From IMG/VR virus record IMGVR_UViG_3300008954_000099, positions 1 to 42,116 of that record: a stretch of 42,116 nt of DNA. One strand, 5' to 3'. Numbering within the stretch: position 1 is the first letter of the stretch; each line of letters starts with the position of its first letter. The DNA is from a virus. The position numbers and the translations under genes were made by a program. Positions 10,682 to 19,601 of this stretch are shown in pieces. Below the pieces are notes generated by a model. It was not told where the DNA came from, did not search any database, and saw nothing but the letters and a program-made list of their open reading frames with translations.

Positions 10682-11443
10682 TTACTCTAAAATTATAGCC
10701 CAATCTATATTAAAGGCTGGGACCATAACTACTATATTTTCTAATACACTTATGCCAAACTCAGTCTGTCCTAAGTCTATCGCTAGTATATAGCCTATAA
10801 ACTTTCCATCTGCCGTAAATACCCCCGCGCCAGAAGAGCCTCCCCACGCAAATGAGTCGAGATAAACGAACCCCTCATCCGTGTAACCTATTGTTCTTCC
10901 ATTGAAAGTGAGTGGACCTGTGTTGTTGGGGAAACCGGTGTAAAAAATTTCAGTCTGAGCAGCTATATCACGTTTCCATTCATATCCTTTGGGAATAGAG
11001 TGTAAGATCTTTATCGGCACTAAAGAAGGAATTTTTTCTATCTCTATAATGGCATAATCCGCTATTTCGTTGATTGCTACAAAACGTACACAATTACTAA
11101 AGCCAGCATCAGTATACACCCGCGTAGTTTCACATGTGCCATGAATACCATGCATCACTGTTACAACATAATCTTTGCCATGCGCAGTGATATATGTCCC
11201 AGACGAAGATGCTATTTGTCCATTTTCAGCCATTGAGAGCACGCGCACAGCGCTCTGACGTGACTTTCTAGCTCCTCGCTGTTCCTCCGCAGACAATAAC
11301 GAAGAAACGTTCGCCGGTTCTTGAGTTTCTTCTAGTGTGGGAACCTCAAGACTCACAAAAGCAGAAGAGAGGGCAAGTATAGCTAGAGAGGCGCCAATTA
11401 AAAAAGCAATACATACTTCTGCAATTTTTTTAAGTCTTTTCAT
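10682..11443 (-). CDS. Membrane-anchored trypsin-like serine protease
   Basis: 253 residues. An N-terminal hydrophobic segment (about residues 8-32) anchors or exports it. The catalytic triad of the chymotrypsin fold is visible: H98 in VVTVMHGIHG, D129 in EIADYAIIEI, and S204 in AWGGSSGAGVF. This is the layout of DegP/trypsin-type proteases. There is no PDZ domain at the C-terminus. By inference it acts in the periplasm or at the inner membrane. A signal anchor is unusual for a virion maturation enzyme. Confidence 0.82.
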   Translation of the reverse strand: MKRLKKIAEVCIAFLIGASLAILALSSAFVSLEVPTLEETQEPANVSSLLSAEEQRGARKSRQSAVRVLSMAENGQIASSSGTYITAHGKDYVVTVMHGIHGTCETTRVYTDAGFSNCVRFVAINEIADYAIIEIEKIPSLVPIKILHSIPKGYEWKRDIAAQTEIFYTGFPNNTGPLTFNGRTIGYTDEGFVYLDSFAWGGSSGAGVFTADGKFIGYILAIDLGQTEFGISVLENIVVMVPAFNIDWAIILE

Positions 11444-11456
11444 ATATTGTATAATT

Positions 11457-14400
11457 TTAGACTTGCTTTTGATAGCTAAAAAATACTGGCAACTCCTCTA
11501 ATCCTGCTGTTTTCGCAAACCACACCAAATCTTCGTTTCCTGTAATCTTTACTCGGCCGTTTTGTCCAAGTGCCACATAAACAGGCAATTGAGCCCCGGA
11601 TTTAATGAAGTGTTTATATTTTCCATCAAAATCTGTCTTACTCCCTCTATAGTATCTAGATGCATGTGGCCATAATTCACTAACGGGCATCATAACATGG
11701 TATTGCATGTTATTGGCATCCATGGGAGCATCATAAATTTGCACTCCCCCTTCTGCCCAATCTAGCACAATATCATCCAAAGCCACAGATGGTGTCACCA
11801 TATCGGGGGCTGGTCTTTTTATCATGCCATAACCGCTTCCCATTCCTCCCCACTCGCTTAAACGTTCGACTGCTTTTACCTGTCCACGGTCGCGCACCTT
11901 GATGCCCTGCACGTCTGCTACAATTCCAGGCACCAACTTAAAGTCGCGGTATTCATCGCGCTGCGCTTGTCCAAATAATTCAAACTTAATCTCATATACT
12001 CGGTATTCTAGACCGTGACCCAAACGGCGCTGCAGCGTTGTTAAATGGCGTACCGTCGTCACACCTTCAATACCTCGAATCTGATTCTCAATTTGACTAT
12101 CGGTACCTGACAATGCAATATTAACAATAACTCCTATCTCTACCTTGTAAATTCTCAAATCAATCTTTTGCTGGAAGGTGTCGTCTTGCTCCATCATCTT
12201 GTCAATTCTCAGAATCTCTTCTTCGATACTCTCGGCCTTTACACCCTTGCGCAATGGGGCACGGATAGTGCCTCGGTCAGCGGGGCGCCCTTCTTCCTTT
12301 TCTCTTGATGCTCTGACGATACGCATAAACTCTTCTCTATCGCCAGCAACCAAAGCATCCATCGCAGCAGACCGATCTTCGTCGTTTAGTGCTGCTAGCA
12401 TATCTGCTCTGTTTCTTGGTCTTTGTTCCTCTTCCCTGGCTGCTTGGCGTAGGGGTTCAATATCGCCGGCGGCCCAATCCTCATACCGGCTTGACTCAGG
12501 ATCAGCAAAGCTGTCATAAAGCTTGCCGTAGCTGGGACCTTTCCATTTGTAGCTGCGCACGACGGCGCCGGGGGTGCCACCCCTTCTTAGATCTGCTTTA
12601 ACTAAACGATCCCAGTGATGAGGTGCGTTGTGATTATCTTGGTCAGGCTCCACAGTATTCAAGCTGGCTTGTTGGACCGGCCGCAGGAACTGGTTGATAA
12701 AAACTCTTCTTTCGAGCTTCATCATATCATCCCACGCCTCTTTGAACCACAAGATTAAAGCTTTGGCTGCTGTGGCGCGTGGGTTGTGGCGAGGATCATC
12801 ACGAGGAACATCATCAAATCCCATGGCATAAGCATCGAGCGCGTTAAGGATCACTTCGGCTGTGCCCTTGGACACCGAGGCTTCGTCTGCGATTCTCTTC
12901 TTTTCCGCGTATTCTTCAATAGCTTCAGAATAGATGGTTTCAAAAGCTTTCTTCACTGTATCTATGTGGTCGTCAATATACTTCACGAACTTGATAGCGC
13001 CTTCAATCTCTTCGTCGGTGTCTACCGAATGCACTGTAATTCTCATTCCGAATCCTAAGTATGCGGATTCAGGCGTTGGAAGGCTATTCACTTGGTGTGG
13101 AGTTAAAACGTTGTCGTTCACAAGCCAAGTGGTCAGTTCTACATTTTTAGCAAAGTCGATGCCCATCGCATCTTCAGGCTCATCATACTTGGAATCTCCA
13201 AAGTCCATCTTCAATTGACGTGCCGCATAAGCATTAGCTTCTTGTTCAAGCCTCTCAAGCTCCTTGATCAATGCTTGTTGGGCTGCTCCTGTGTGGGCGA
13301 TATAATACTGAATTCCAAAGTATTTTTGTGTACCGCCTATAATCTTTATCACATCCCCTATTGAAAGTTCGCGGGGAGTTCCGCTGACAGTTGTGCGCGG
13401 GAAAAGGGTTGAAGGAACAATGACATTGGTGGGGATGTAGTGTTCTGCACCCTTGTTAGAAACTAGTTTGAATATCATTTCGCCATCATCATCGGGACCA
13501 ATGTAAGTAAAGTTGCCTAGGTCGGCCGCCCATGCTGCGTGTTCTTTACTGTCGGCTGTCTTATCGAATTTGTTCGGTTCAATGTAGTCTTCTTTAACAA
13601 GTGCTCTCCGAATCTTCTCTATAATCTCATCATATTTGTCATCCCAGTCGTTTTTAATAAAATCTAAAAAGCTTTCAACATCGTCGGGCTCGTTACAATC
13701 GTCGCAGCTAATACGGTAATTCACTTCAAGATAGGGCTGACCAGCCCCTGCTTTGCCCGAATCCTCCATCACTTCCCATTCTGTTTCATCGGGATATTCC
13801 CACTCGATCAATTGTTGGAAGTGATTACGCTCTACGTAATTCCCTCCCCAGCTACGAGGAATGGGGGACGCGTCTGGGGCGCGTTCCAATACGCGGCCGC
13901 CCTGTCCTGTCCACAAGCCGGGGTACCAACCTTGATCCTGTCCGAGTTCAACTTCATAGATCTCTTTCCACCCTGTGAGTGGAACCTTTATCATCATATT
14001 GGCGGACGCCCCCACATATAAGTGCTCGTCTCCGTCGCCATGATCCTCAACTTCTGCATAGAAAGAACAATGCTCCAAAGAATTTATAGATTGCTGTTGG
14101 ATTTCTTCGATCTGTTCGTTCCACTCATCATAACGACTTGGATTCTCGTTGTCTACATTATCATAATTCGAGTAGGGGTCAGAATCAACATCTGGGTCAA
14201 AACCAAAAAATAGGTTGAGAATTGTCCCATCTTCGTTGTCCTCGTAAGAGCCTCCACTACGGGACAGGTCATACCAAGACGGTGGACCATCGTCACGGAA
14301 AAGGTGCCTTTGTTCATCATATGCCCACTTTCCAACTGCCGACCCAAAACCAGGGGCGCTGAGTCCATAAATACGTTTTTCGGGAACTGCGAATTCTGAA

Positions 14401-15938
14401 TCAGTAGCATTATCTACAAACCGACGCAACCGGACACGAGACGTGGCGCCAATGCCTTCCACGTCTCTCCTCTTGTCTCGGAAAATCTCTTGGTTGTCGA
14501 ATTCTGAGATGTCTCCTGCGGCTATCTTGCCTTTGTAGTCTTGGTTTTTGAGAAGTTGTCCAAACAATTCCTCTGTGGCAGCGTCCCTAAGGGGATTGCG
14601 GCCGCTGTCGTCAACACCTCCCCATTCTTGCTTCCCACCATTATTCCTATTCTTTGGTTCTTCACCCCAGAAAGTTTTAAACCGGCGAAGAGTTTCGCGA
14701 AACTTAGCTCCCTTGGTGCCGGCTGGCTTTCGCACATGCTTAGCAAGCTCATCGCGCACAGACCCTCGGCTCAAAAGCCACCTGGCATAGTCTACTACCT
14801 CTTTGTCCCAATGTTCCGCTGGCGCGGCAAGATCTTTCTCCACCATTGACCACTCGCGACCCTTGATCTTGGCTTCTACTGCTTTCTCAACTTCTTCATC
14901 AGTAATCTCGCCGCGCACAAGAGGAGGAAGATCGTCGTGTCCAAAGCGCTTGTCGTCTTTAATAGCGTCTACGGCAAGCTCAAAGAGGGGAGGGTCACCT
15001 AACGCCCTAACCAATGCTCTGTACATTGGGTCAGGCTCGCGCTCAAGGTCGCCCAAAATCACCCTCTTGATCCATTTTTCTGCAGCTTGTTTGTGTTCTT
15101 GACCGCGTGCAGGTGGGGGATCTTTTTCAGGCGTTATTTCTCGATAATCACCTTTCATTAACTTTTCATACTCAGCCTCATCTACCAAATAAGCAATGGG
15201 TCCATGCCCACGAGATTCGTCAATCGCACACTCGAAGTGAGAACTTCCTTCGCTATGGCAGGATCTGATGTTCTCAATGTCGCTCATGCGCAACACATCG
15301 AGCGGATGTCGCGACAAAATCACCATCATCTGGTTCGTTGACTCAGGATTGTTAAAGGCTTCCTCTACTTGGCGCCAGTTGTTATCTTTTGTATAAAAGG
15401 TTTGTTTCTTGCGCCACCATTCCTTAAGGTCTTCTGGAATACTTTTGTTTTTGAGGATAACGCGCGAAAGGGGTCGCTCTTCAGTTTTAGTAATCGTTTC
15501 GCCGGCGCGCGGTCCTTTCGGAATGGTAACCGTTCGCACTTTGGCAATACGCAAATCGGCCACTTCTATTTCTTTATCATATTCTTCGCCGCCATCTTGC
15601 CTCCGCAACTTCTGCTTAACATAGCGCGTGGGAAAGTGCGGGCGTTCCCACTCTTCAAGTTCCTCGTCTGGAGAAATTTCCCATTCTTGATCCGTTAAAA
15701 TATTCACGATCTTTTGAAGCTTAATAGCGTCTGGATTCTTTAAGGGTATGGCGCGCCGCAGTTTGCCATCAAAGAGTTCGTCAAAGGATAGCTTGGAATA
15801 GTCATCGCCAAACCAGTCCATAACATTCGTTGCTTGGTGGCGAGAGATCTCGTCTATCGATTGACATTTCTTCGAAGAAGTGGTGGTTTTTTTGCTTTCT
15901 TGTAAAAATTTAAACCAGGCGCCAGTTGCAATATCCAT
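11457..15938 (-). CDS. Very large protein, 1493 aa, possible virion protein
   Basis: The longest gene in the window. Residues 205-252 read MVILSRHPLDVLRMSDIENI and on to SCHSEG, FECAIDES and GHGPIAYLV. From memory this resembles a phage domain with the pattern SxxPxDxxxMSxxxxxxSC ... G-x-x-IAYL. Long charged, Pro-rich and Asp-rich stretches follow. A ferredoxin-like segment (IYKVEIGVIVNIALSGTDSQ) and a compact C-terminal domain close it. There is no signal peptide, helicase or polymerase motif. Size suggests a structural or injected protein, but this is inference only. Confidence 0.7.
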   Translation of the reverse strand: MDIATGAWFKFLQESKKTTTSSKKCQSIDEISRHQATNVMDWFGDDYSKLSFDELFDGKLRRAIPLKNPDAIKLQKIVNILTDQEWEISPDEELEEWERPHFPTRYVKQKLRRQDGGEEYDKEIEVADLRIAKVRTVTIPKGPRAGETITKTEERPLSRVILKNKSIPEDLKEWWRKKQTFYTKDNNWRQVEEAFNNPESTNQMMVILSRHPLDVLRMSDIENIRSCHSEGSSHFECAIDESRGHGPIAYLVDEAEYEKLMKGDYREITPEKDPPPARGQEHKQAAEKWIKRVILGDLEREPDPMYRALVRALGDPPLFELAVDAIKDDKRFGHDDLPPLVRGEITDEEVEKAVEAKIKGREWSMVEKDLAAPAEHWDKEVVDYARWLLSRGSVRDELAKHVRKPAGTKGAKFRETLRRFKTFWGEEPKNRNNGGKQEWGGVDDSGRNPLRDAATEELFGQLLKNQDYKGKIAAGDISEFDNQEIFRDKRRDVEGIGATSRVRLRRFVDNATDSEFAVPEKRIYGLSAPGFGSAVGKWAYDEQRHLFRDDGPPSWYDLSRSGGSYEDNEDGTILNLFFGFDPDVDSDPYSNYDNVDNENPSRYDEWNEQIEEIQQQSINSLEHCSFYAEVEDHGDGDEHLYVGASANMMIKVPLTGWKEIYEVELGQDQGWYPGLWTGQGGRVLERAPDASPIPRSWGGNYVERNHFQQLIEWEYPDETEWEVMEDSGKAGAGQPYLEVNYRISCDDCNEPDDVESFLDFIKNDWDDKYDEIIEKIRRALVKEDYIEPNKFDKTADSKEHAAWAADLGNFTYIGPDDDGEMIFKLVSNKGAEHYIPTNVIVPSTLFPRTTVSGTPRELSIGDVIKIIGGTQKYFGIQYYIAHTGAAQQALIKELERLEQEANAYAARQLKMDFGDSKYDEPEDAMGIDFAKNVELTTWLVNDNVLTPHQVNSLPTPESAYLGFGMRITVHSVDTDEEIEGAIKFVKYIDDHIDTVKKAFETIYSEAIEEYAEKKRIADEASVSKGTAEVILNALDAYAMGFDDVPRDDPRHNPRATAAKALILWFKEAWDDMMKLERRVFINQFLRPVQQASLNTVEPDQDNHNAPHHWDRLVKADLRRGGTPGAVVRSYKWKGPSYGKLYDSFADPESSRYEDWAAGDIEPLRQAAREEEQRPRNRADMLAALNDEDRSAAMDALVAGDREEFMRIVRASREKEEGRPADRGTIRAPLRKGVKAESIEEEILRIDKMMEQDDTFQQKIDLRIYKVEIGVIVNIALSGTDSQIENQIRGIEGVTTVRHLTTLQRRLGHGLEYRVYEIKFELFGQAQRDEYRDFKLVPGIVADVQGIKVRDRGQVKAVERLSEWGGMGSGYGMIKRPAPDMVTPSVALDDIVLDWAEGGVQIYDAPMDANNMQYHVMMPVSELWPHASRYYRGSKTDFDGKYKHFIKSGAQLPVYVALGQNGRVKITGNEDLVWFAKTAGLEELPVFFSYQKQV

Positions 15939-15980
15939 CTTATTCTACTCCTACGATATAAATAGTTAGTATTTGCTGAT

Positions 15981-16331
15981 TCATCTCCAAAGTAATTGGA
16001 TCAACGCAATGATGAACGCTAAAAGCACGCATGTCATCGTCTTAGCTGTAAACATGCTTTCACTTAAAAAATACCACGTAAGCACAGGGAAAGTTAAATA
16101 GGACAACGCGAAAATTAAGAACCTTGGTCCCCATATTTCTCCCATTTCAGCATAAGCCAGTTGCATGCCATACCAAAAGCACAAAGAGGCAGGAAAAGTA
16201 AAAATAATTATTGGAAGGAAAGGTTTATTTGACCACCACTCCCACACAAATTGAGAATTAAGATGAAACCAACCCAATGCCTGCCCTGCCGTAAACAAAA
16301 CACATGCATATAAAATTTTAGAAGTTAACAA
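15981..16331 (-). CDS. Four-helix integral membrane protein, 116 aa
   Basis: Four hydrophobic spans (about residues 5-21, 38-55, 68-86, 96-114) with conserved-looking WFHLNSQFVWEWW and LTWYFLSE. From memory, similar small membrane proteins occur in large phages and environmental bacteria and recall half of a drug/metabolite transporter. Its start overlaps the Dam-like gene by 14 nt. Substrate unknown; a holin role is less likely given four spans. Confidence 0.65.
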   Translation of the reverse strand: MLTSKILYACVLFTAGQALGWFHLNSQFVWEWWSNKPFLPIIIFTFPASLCFWYGMQLAYAEMGEIWGPRFLIFALSYLTFPVLTWYFLSESMFTAKTMTCVLLAFIIALIQLLWR

Positions 16332-17076
16332 TTATTAGCTCCTCACAATTATCGCGATTGGAAGTGGGGCGCCCATATTTATCAATCATGTGAATATCAT
16401 AATCAGCATACATTTGAAAAAGTTGGGGGTGTTTTTGATAAACGATAATCATCTTTTTATCCATGCTTTGAACTCGGGCATGTAAATCGCGATGATTAAT
16501 AGAAGCCATATCGTGCCCTCGGCTCTTTCCATATTCAAATAGGTTAAAATTAAACTTACCTGCTGGCAATAAAATAAAATCTGTATGTGTTGCCACACTG
16601 AGCCCCTCAAGCGCATTTTCTTCTTTATCCCAAAAGGGATGAAAGTTGATCCCCTCGAAGTTTTTTAAATACCTAATTGATTCGGGGGTAAAATGTGTCT
16701 TCGTAAGTCCCCCAGTAGATGTTTTTCCATATTCAGAGCAACGATTCAAAAGGAAAAAGAAGGCAGCACGAGTATATACATCCCCAAACTGAGGCCATGA
16801 TTCTTGTAAATAATGAAACAACATGGAATCCAATTGAGGATAAAACTCTTCGACCGCTGCCACCACTTTTTCTTTATTAGTTTTAATCGCTGCCCAGAAT
16901 TCATAAATCACATGCTTATTAGTGTGCGCAATCACAGTTCTGTTGCTGCGAGCTAATGCTAACTCTACATCTCCTGCATATAACATGAAAGAACTAATAG
17001 TGCTCTCTGGTGGGATCAAATCTTTAAGAAATTTACCGCTTTTAGAGGAAAGCGGAGATCTAATCGGAGACTTCAT
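16318..17076 (-). CDS. D12-class Dam-like protein lacking the DPPY motif
   Basis: 252 residues from the ATG at 17076 (a TTG at 17091 would add five). The scaffold follows D12-class adenine methyltransferases: MKSPIRSPLSSKSG (like the P-x-R-Y-x-G-x-K start), an N-K-H near residue 60 (like D-x-N), RAAFFFLLNRCSEYG (like LNRxGFNG), and a C-terminal MIIVYQKHP ... NCEELIIVNF. At the position of the catalytic DPPY the sequence is DFILLPAGKF. It is therefore probably inactive as a methylase and may bind DNA or a partner. Confidence 0.65.
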   Translation of the reverse strand: MKSPIRSPLSSKSGKFLKDLIPPESTISSFMLYAGDVELALARSNRTVIAHTNKHVIYEFWAAIKTNKEKVVAAVEEFYPQLDSMLFHYLQESWPQFGDVYTRAAFFFLLNRCSEYGKTSTGGLTKTHFTPESIRYLKNFEGINFHPFWDKEENALEGLSVATHTDFILLPAGKFNFNLFEYGKSRGHDMASINHRDLHARVQSMDKKMIIVYQKHPQLFQMYADYDIHMIDKYGRPTSNRDNCEELIIVNF

Positions 17077-17446
17077 CTTTATTGGTCCCAATCGATTCTT
17101 TGAGAGCTTCTAGTTTGCTTCCCAATTCTTCCATGTGCTCAACAGTTGTCGCTTGCGACGGCACGGGAACATTTGGCTGACCATAAGATTCTTGAGCTTT
17201 ATAGTTAAGGTATCCAACAATTATATGAGACACATCATTTAATCTATGATCGATAGAAGCCAACGTGAGCCTAATTTTGTCAAGCCGCTCTGCCATCTCA
17301 TAAGATAAAATAACATCTGCAGGCTCGAGCCTACAATCAGCCTGCAAACTTTGATACTCTATAAAAGCGCTCTCTAAGAGTCGCCCCGCTTCGCGTGCCA
17401 AATCTTCTATATCAACTGAATATTGAATATTTATTCTTTGTCCCAT
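17060..17446 (-). CDS. Hypothetical helical protein, 128 aa
   Basis: Begins MGQRINIQYSVDIEDLAREA; long helices with regular hydrophobic spacing, then a Pro-rich linker (YGQPNVPVPSQATT) and a final helix (EELGSKLEALKESI). Coiled-coil-like and possibly oligomeric. Not recognised. Its last 17 bases overlap the Dam-like gene. Confidence 0.68.
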   Translation of the reverse strand: MGQRINIQYSVDIEDLAREAGRLLESAFIEYQSLQADCRLEPADVILSYEMAERLDKIRLTLASIDHRLNDVSHIIVGYLNYKAQESYGQPNVPVPSQATTVEHMEELGSKLEALKESIGTNKDEVSD

Positions 17447-17447
17447 T

Positions 17448-17756
17448 CTATCCTCTTAATACTTTTTTAGCAGTGAAGGTGTCTGGCTCTATATTTAGTT
17501 CTGTTTCTATGAGTTTGGGATCCCCCACTACCACAATATCAGTGCCTGTATGTCCCCGATTAATAGTCACCTTAGAAAACCTATGATTGGGATCTAGTCC
17601 ATCTGATATCAGCCCTCTTTCGTTTAGTTCTTGAATCATTTTCTCTTCTCGGATCATAATCACATGCCGTGGGTTAACAAATATTTCCCGTAACATATAA
17701 TTTTGTCGTGTTGTCACGGCTCCATTACTGCAAACTTCTGTCAGTTTAACTAACAT
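17448..17756 (-). CDS. Conserved hypothetical protein, 102 aa
   Basis: Begins MLVKLTEVCSNGAVTTRQNY, with FVNPRHVIMIREE in the middle and TKV-like C-terminal strands (VTINRGHTGTDIVVVGDPKLI). The F-V-N-P-x-H-V-I-x-I pattern followed by strands is reminiscent of small phage and FlbD-like proteins of unknown role. The start ATG overlaps the TAG of the MKVGDLV relative upstream. Confidence 0.62.
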   Translation of the reverse strand: MLVKLTEVCSNGAVTTRQNYMLREIFVNPRHVIMIREEKMIQELNERGLISDGLDPNHRFSKVTINRGHTGTDIVVVGDPKLIETELNIEPDTFTAKKVLRG

Positions 17757-17967
17757 TGTTAGGCTCCATTGGATAAATCTTGCGAGTGGGGGCAGTCCAA
17801 CGCTGTCCAGCTACCATCACCTCTACCCACGCTTGATTAGCGTCTCCGCTAATAAATACTCCTACCTGTGGCTTATCTATTTTTAAAATGCTGGAAGGAC
17901 ACTCAATGTCCTCTTGTAATATGACTCCTTGAGGAATATATACTAAATCTCCTGGGTTAAATTTCAT
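17746..17967 (-). CDS. MKVGDLV-family relative beside groEL, 73 aa
   Basis: Begins MKFNPGDLVYIPQGVILQED, with the core PQVGVFISGDANQAWVEVMV and W at residue 58. This is an outlying member of the family, located directly downstream of the GroEL gene. It has no LEVxNES tail. Confidence 0.68.
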   Translation of the reverse strand: MKFNPGDLVYIPQGVILQEDIECPSSILKIDKPQVGVFISGDANQAWVEVMVAGQRWTAPTRKIYPMEPNNVS

Positions 17968-17972
17968 TTTGG

Positions 17973-19544
17973 TTACTCCGTTTGTATAATACCATAGTTA
18001 GTTGTGATGAGGGTACCGGCACAACTAATTGCATTTTGCAGCGCTGTGCGCGTCACCTTCACCGGATCGATGATTCCGTTTTCATAAAGATCAACTAACT
18101 CATCTTGACGGAAATCCCATCCAGTTTTTTCATCAGTCTCTGTGATCTTTTGAATGATGATGTCCGCTGATTTTCCTGCATTCTGAGCCATTTGTCTAAG
18201 AGGGGCGCAGCAAGCGGCTTGGACAATAGAGCGAGCCAAAGTATGCTCGCCGGCGCTCCCTAAAGATGCCAATGCCATACCGCTGCGCAATAAAGCAGTG
18301 CCTCCTCCTCCTACTATTCCCTCTTCTTGCGCCGACCGCACAGCCTCTAAGGCGTCTTCAATACGATGTTTGCGCTCTGTCATCTCAATTTCTGTGGCTC
18401 CCCCCACATGGATAACCGCTACCCCGGACGACAATCTCACAATACGCTCTTGGATCTGCTCGCACTTTTGAATTGATTCAGTCTGACTAATCAGTGCTTT
18501 TAAATTCTCAATGCGTTCTTCTACTTTTTCAAAATTTGCATGTCCTCCCACAAGAGTAGTCCTGTATTGAGTACTTTCAATAAACTTGGCGCTTCCTAGG
18601 TGAGACATTTGCACGTCCGGTAACTTAATACCGCTTTCGCGAGTTATAAAGGTTGCACCAATTGAAGTTGCGAGATCATCTAAGGTGTGGCGCCTTTCTT
18701 CTCCATATCGCGGTGCTTTGATAGCGGCCACTTTCATAGTGCCACGCATGGCATTCATAATAAGAGCCGCTAAAGCTTGACCTTCTATATCTTCTGCAAC
18801 AATGACTAGGGGGCGCCCTTCTCTTGCCATCATTTCCAAAAGAGGTAAAATTTGTTCTACAGTTGTAATCTTATAGTCGGTTACCAAAATGAGCGGCTCC
18901 TCATGGTGCATAACCGCCCTGCGCTCATCGGTAACAAAAGCGCCGGCGCAGTACCCAGCATCAAACCTAAACCCCTCTGTAACGTCAAGGGAAGTTTCCA
19001 GCGACCGTGACTCTTCAATGGTGATTGATCCGTCTTGTCCAACGCGATCAACAGCTAACGCAATAAGTTCACCTATTGTCTTATCATTGTTTGCGGATAT
19101 AGTGGCAATATGCTGAATGTCTTCGATGCTTTGCACTGGGCGCGCCAATTCTTTAAGGTTGGCTGTTACTTCCTGCACTACCGAATTCAATCCTCGTTGT
19201 AATTCTATCGGAGACATGCCGGCTAAAATATATTTCTGAGATTCTAATAGGATTGATCGCGCTAGCACTGTAGCCGTTGTGGTCCCGTCACCAGCGTCAC
19301 TATTAGTTTGAATAGCTGCCTGTTTGATAATTTGGGCGCCTGCATTTTCGAAAGGATCATCAAGCGCAACAAAATGCGCTACCGTGACCCCATCTTTTGT
19401 AATAAAAGGAATCTTCCCCTTTTCCTGCAACAAAACATTACGACCACGTGGTCCCAATGTAGACGCAACGTTGTCTGTCAGAACATTTACTCCCTTCATA
19501 ATTTTTTGTTGTAAACTTTCTTTACTCTCATAATCTCTACTCAA
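17973..19544 (-). CDS. groEL: GroEL-like chaperonin (60 kDa subunit)
   Basis: 523 residues; bacterial GroEL is about 548. The ATPase signatures STLGPRGRNVLL, FITKDGVTVA and DAGDGTTTATVLA (residues 83-95) are intact. So are EDALEAVRSAQEEGIVGGGG (the late catalytic Asp region) and the apical domain (residues about 190-375). The flexible Gly-Gly-Met tail is absent; it ends YGIIQTE. The start is a TTG at 19544 with GAGGTG close upstream. A promoter at 19563-19591 drives it. It probably folds virion or replication proteins with the GroES-like protein at 34778-35053, encoded 15 kb away. Confidence 0.95.
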   Translation of the reverse strand: MSRDYESKESLQQKIMKGVNVLTDNVASTLGPRGRNVLLQEKGKIPFITKDGVTVAHFVALDDPFENAGAQIIKQAAIQTNSDAGDGTTTATVLARSILLESQKYILAGMSPIELQRGLNSVVQEVTANLKELARPVQSIEDIQHIATISANNDKTIGELIALAVDRVGQDGSITIEESRSLETSLDVTEGFRFDAGYCAGAFVTDERRAVMHHEEPLILVTDYKITTVEQILPLLEMMAREGRPLVIVAEDIEGQALAALIMNAMRGTMKVAAIKAPRYGEERRHTLDDLATSIGATFITRESGIKLPDVQMSHLGSAKFIESTQYRTTLVGGHANFEKVEERIENLKALISQTESIQKCEQIQERIVRLSSGVAVIHVGGATEIEMTERKHRIEDALEAVRSAQEEGIVGGGGTALLRSGMALASLGSAGEHTLARSIVQAACCAPLRQMAQNAGKSADIIIQKITETDEKTGWDFRQDELVDLYENGIIDPVKVTRTALQNAISCAGTLITTNYGIIQTE

Positions 19545-19562
19545 TGCTCACCTCATGTTAAT

Positions 19563-19591
19563 AGTATAATCTCTTTTAAACAGTTTGTCAA
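19563..19591 (-). promoter_or_regulatory. Sigma70 promoter of the chaperonin gene
   Basis: TTGACA (19586-19591), 17 bp, TATACT (19563-19568) on the minus strand. Weak box-like sequences (TTGAAA at 14 bp and GAGACA at 25 bp upstream of the -35) fall in the same register as the triple-box promoters, but they may be coincidental. Confidence 0.78.
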
Positions 19592-19601
19592 GTTATTTAT
19601 T

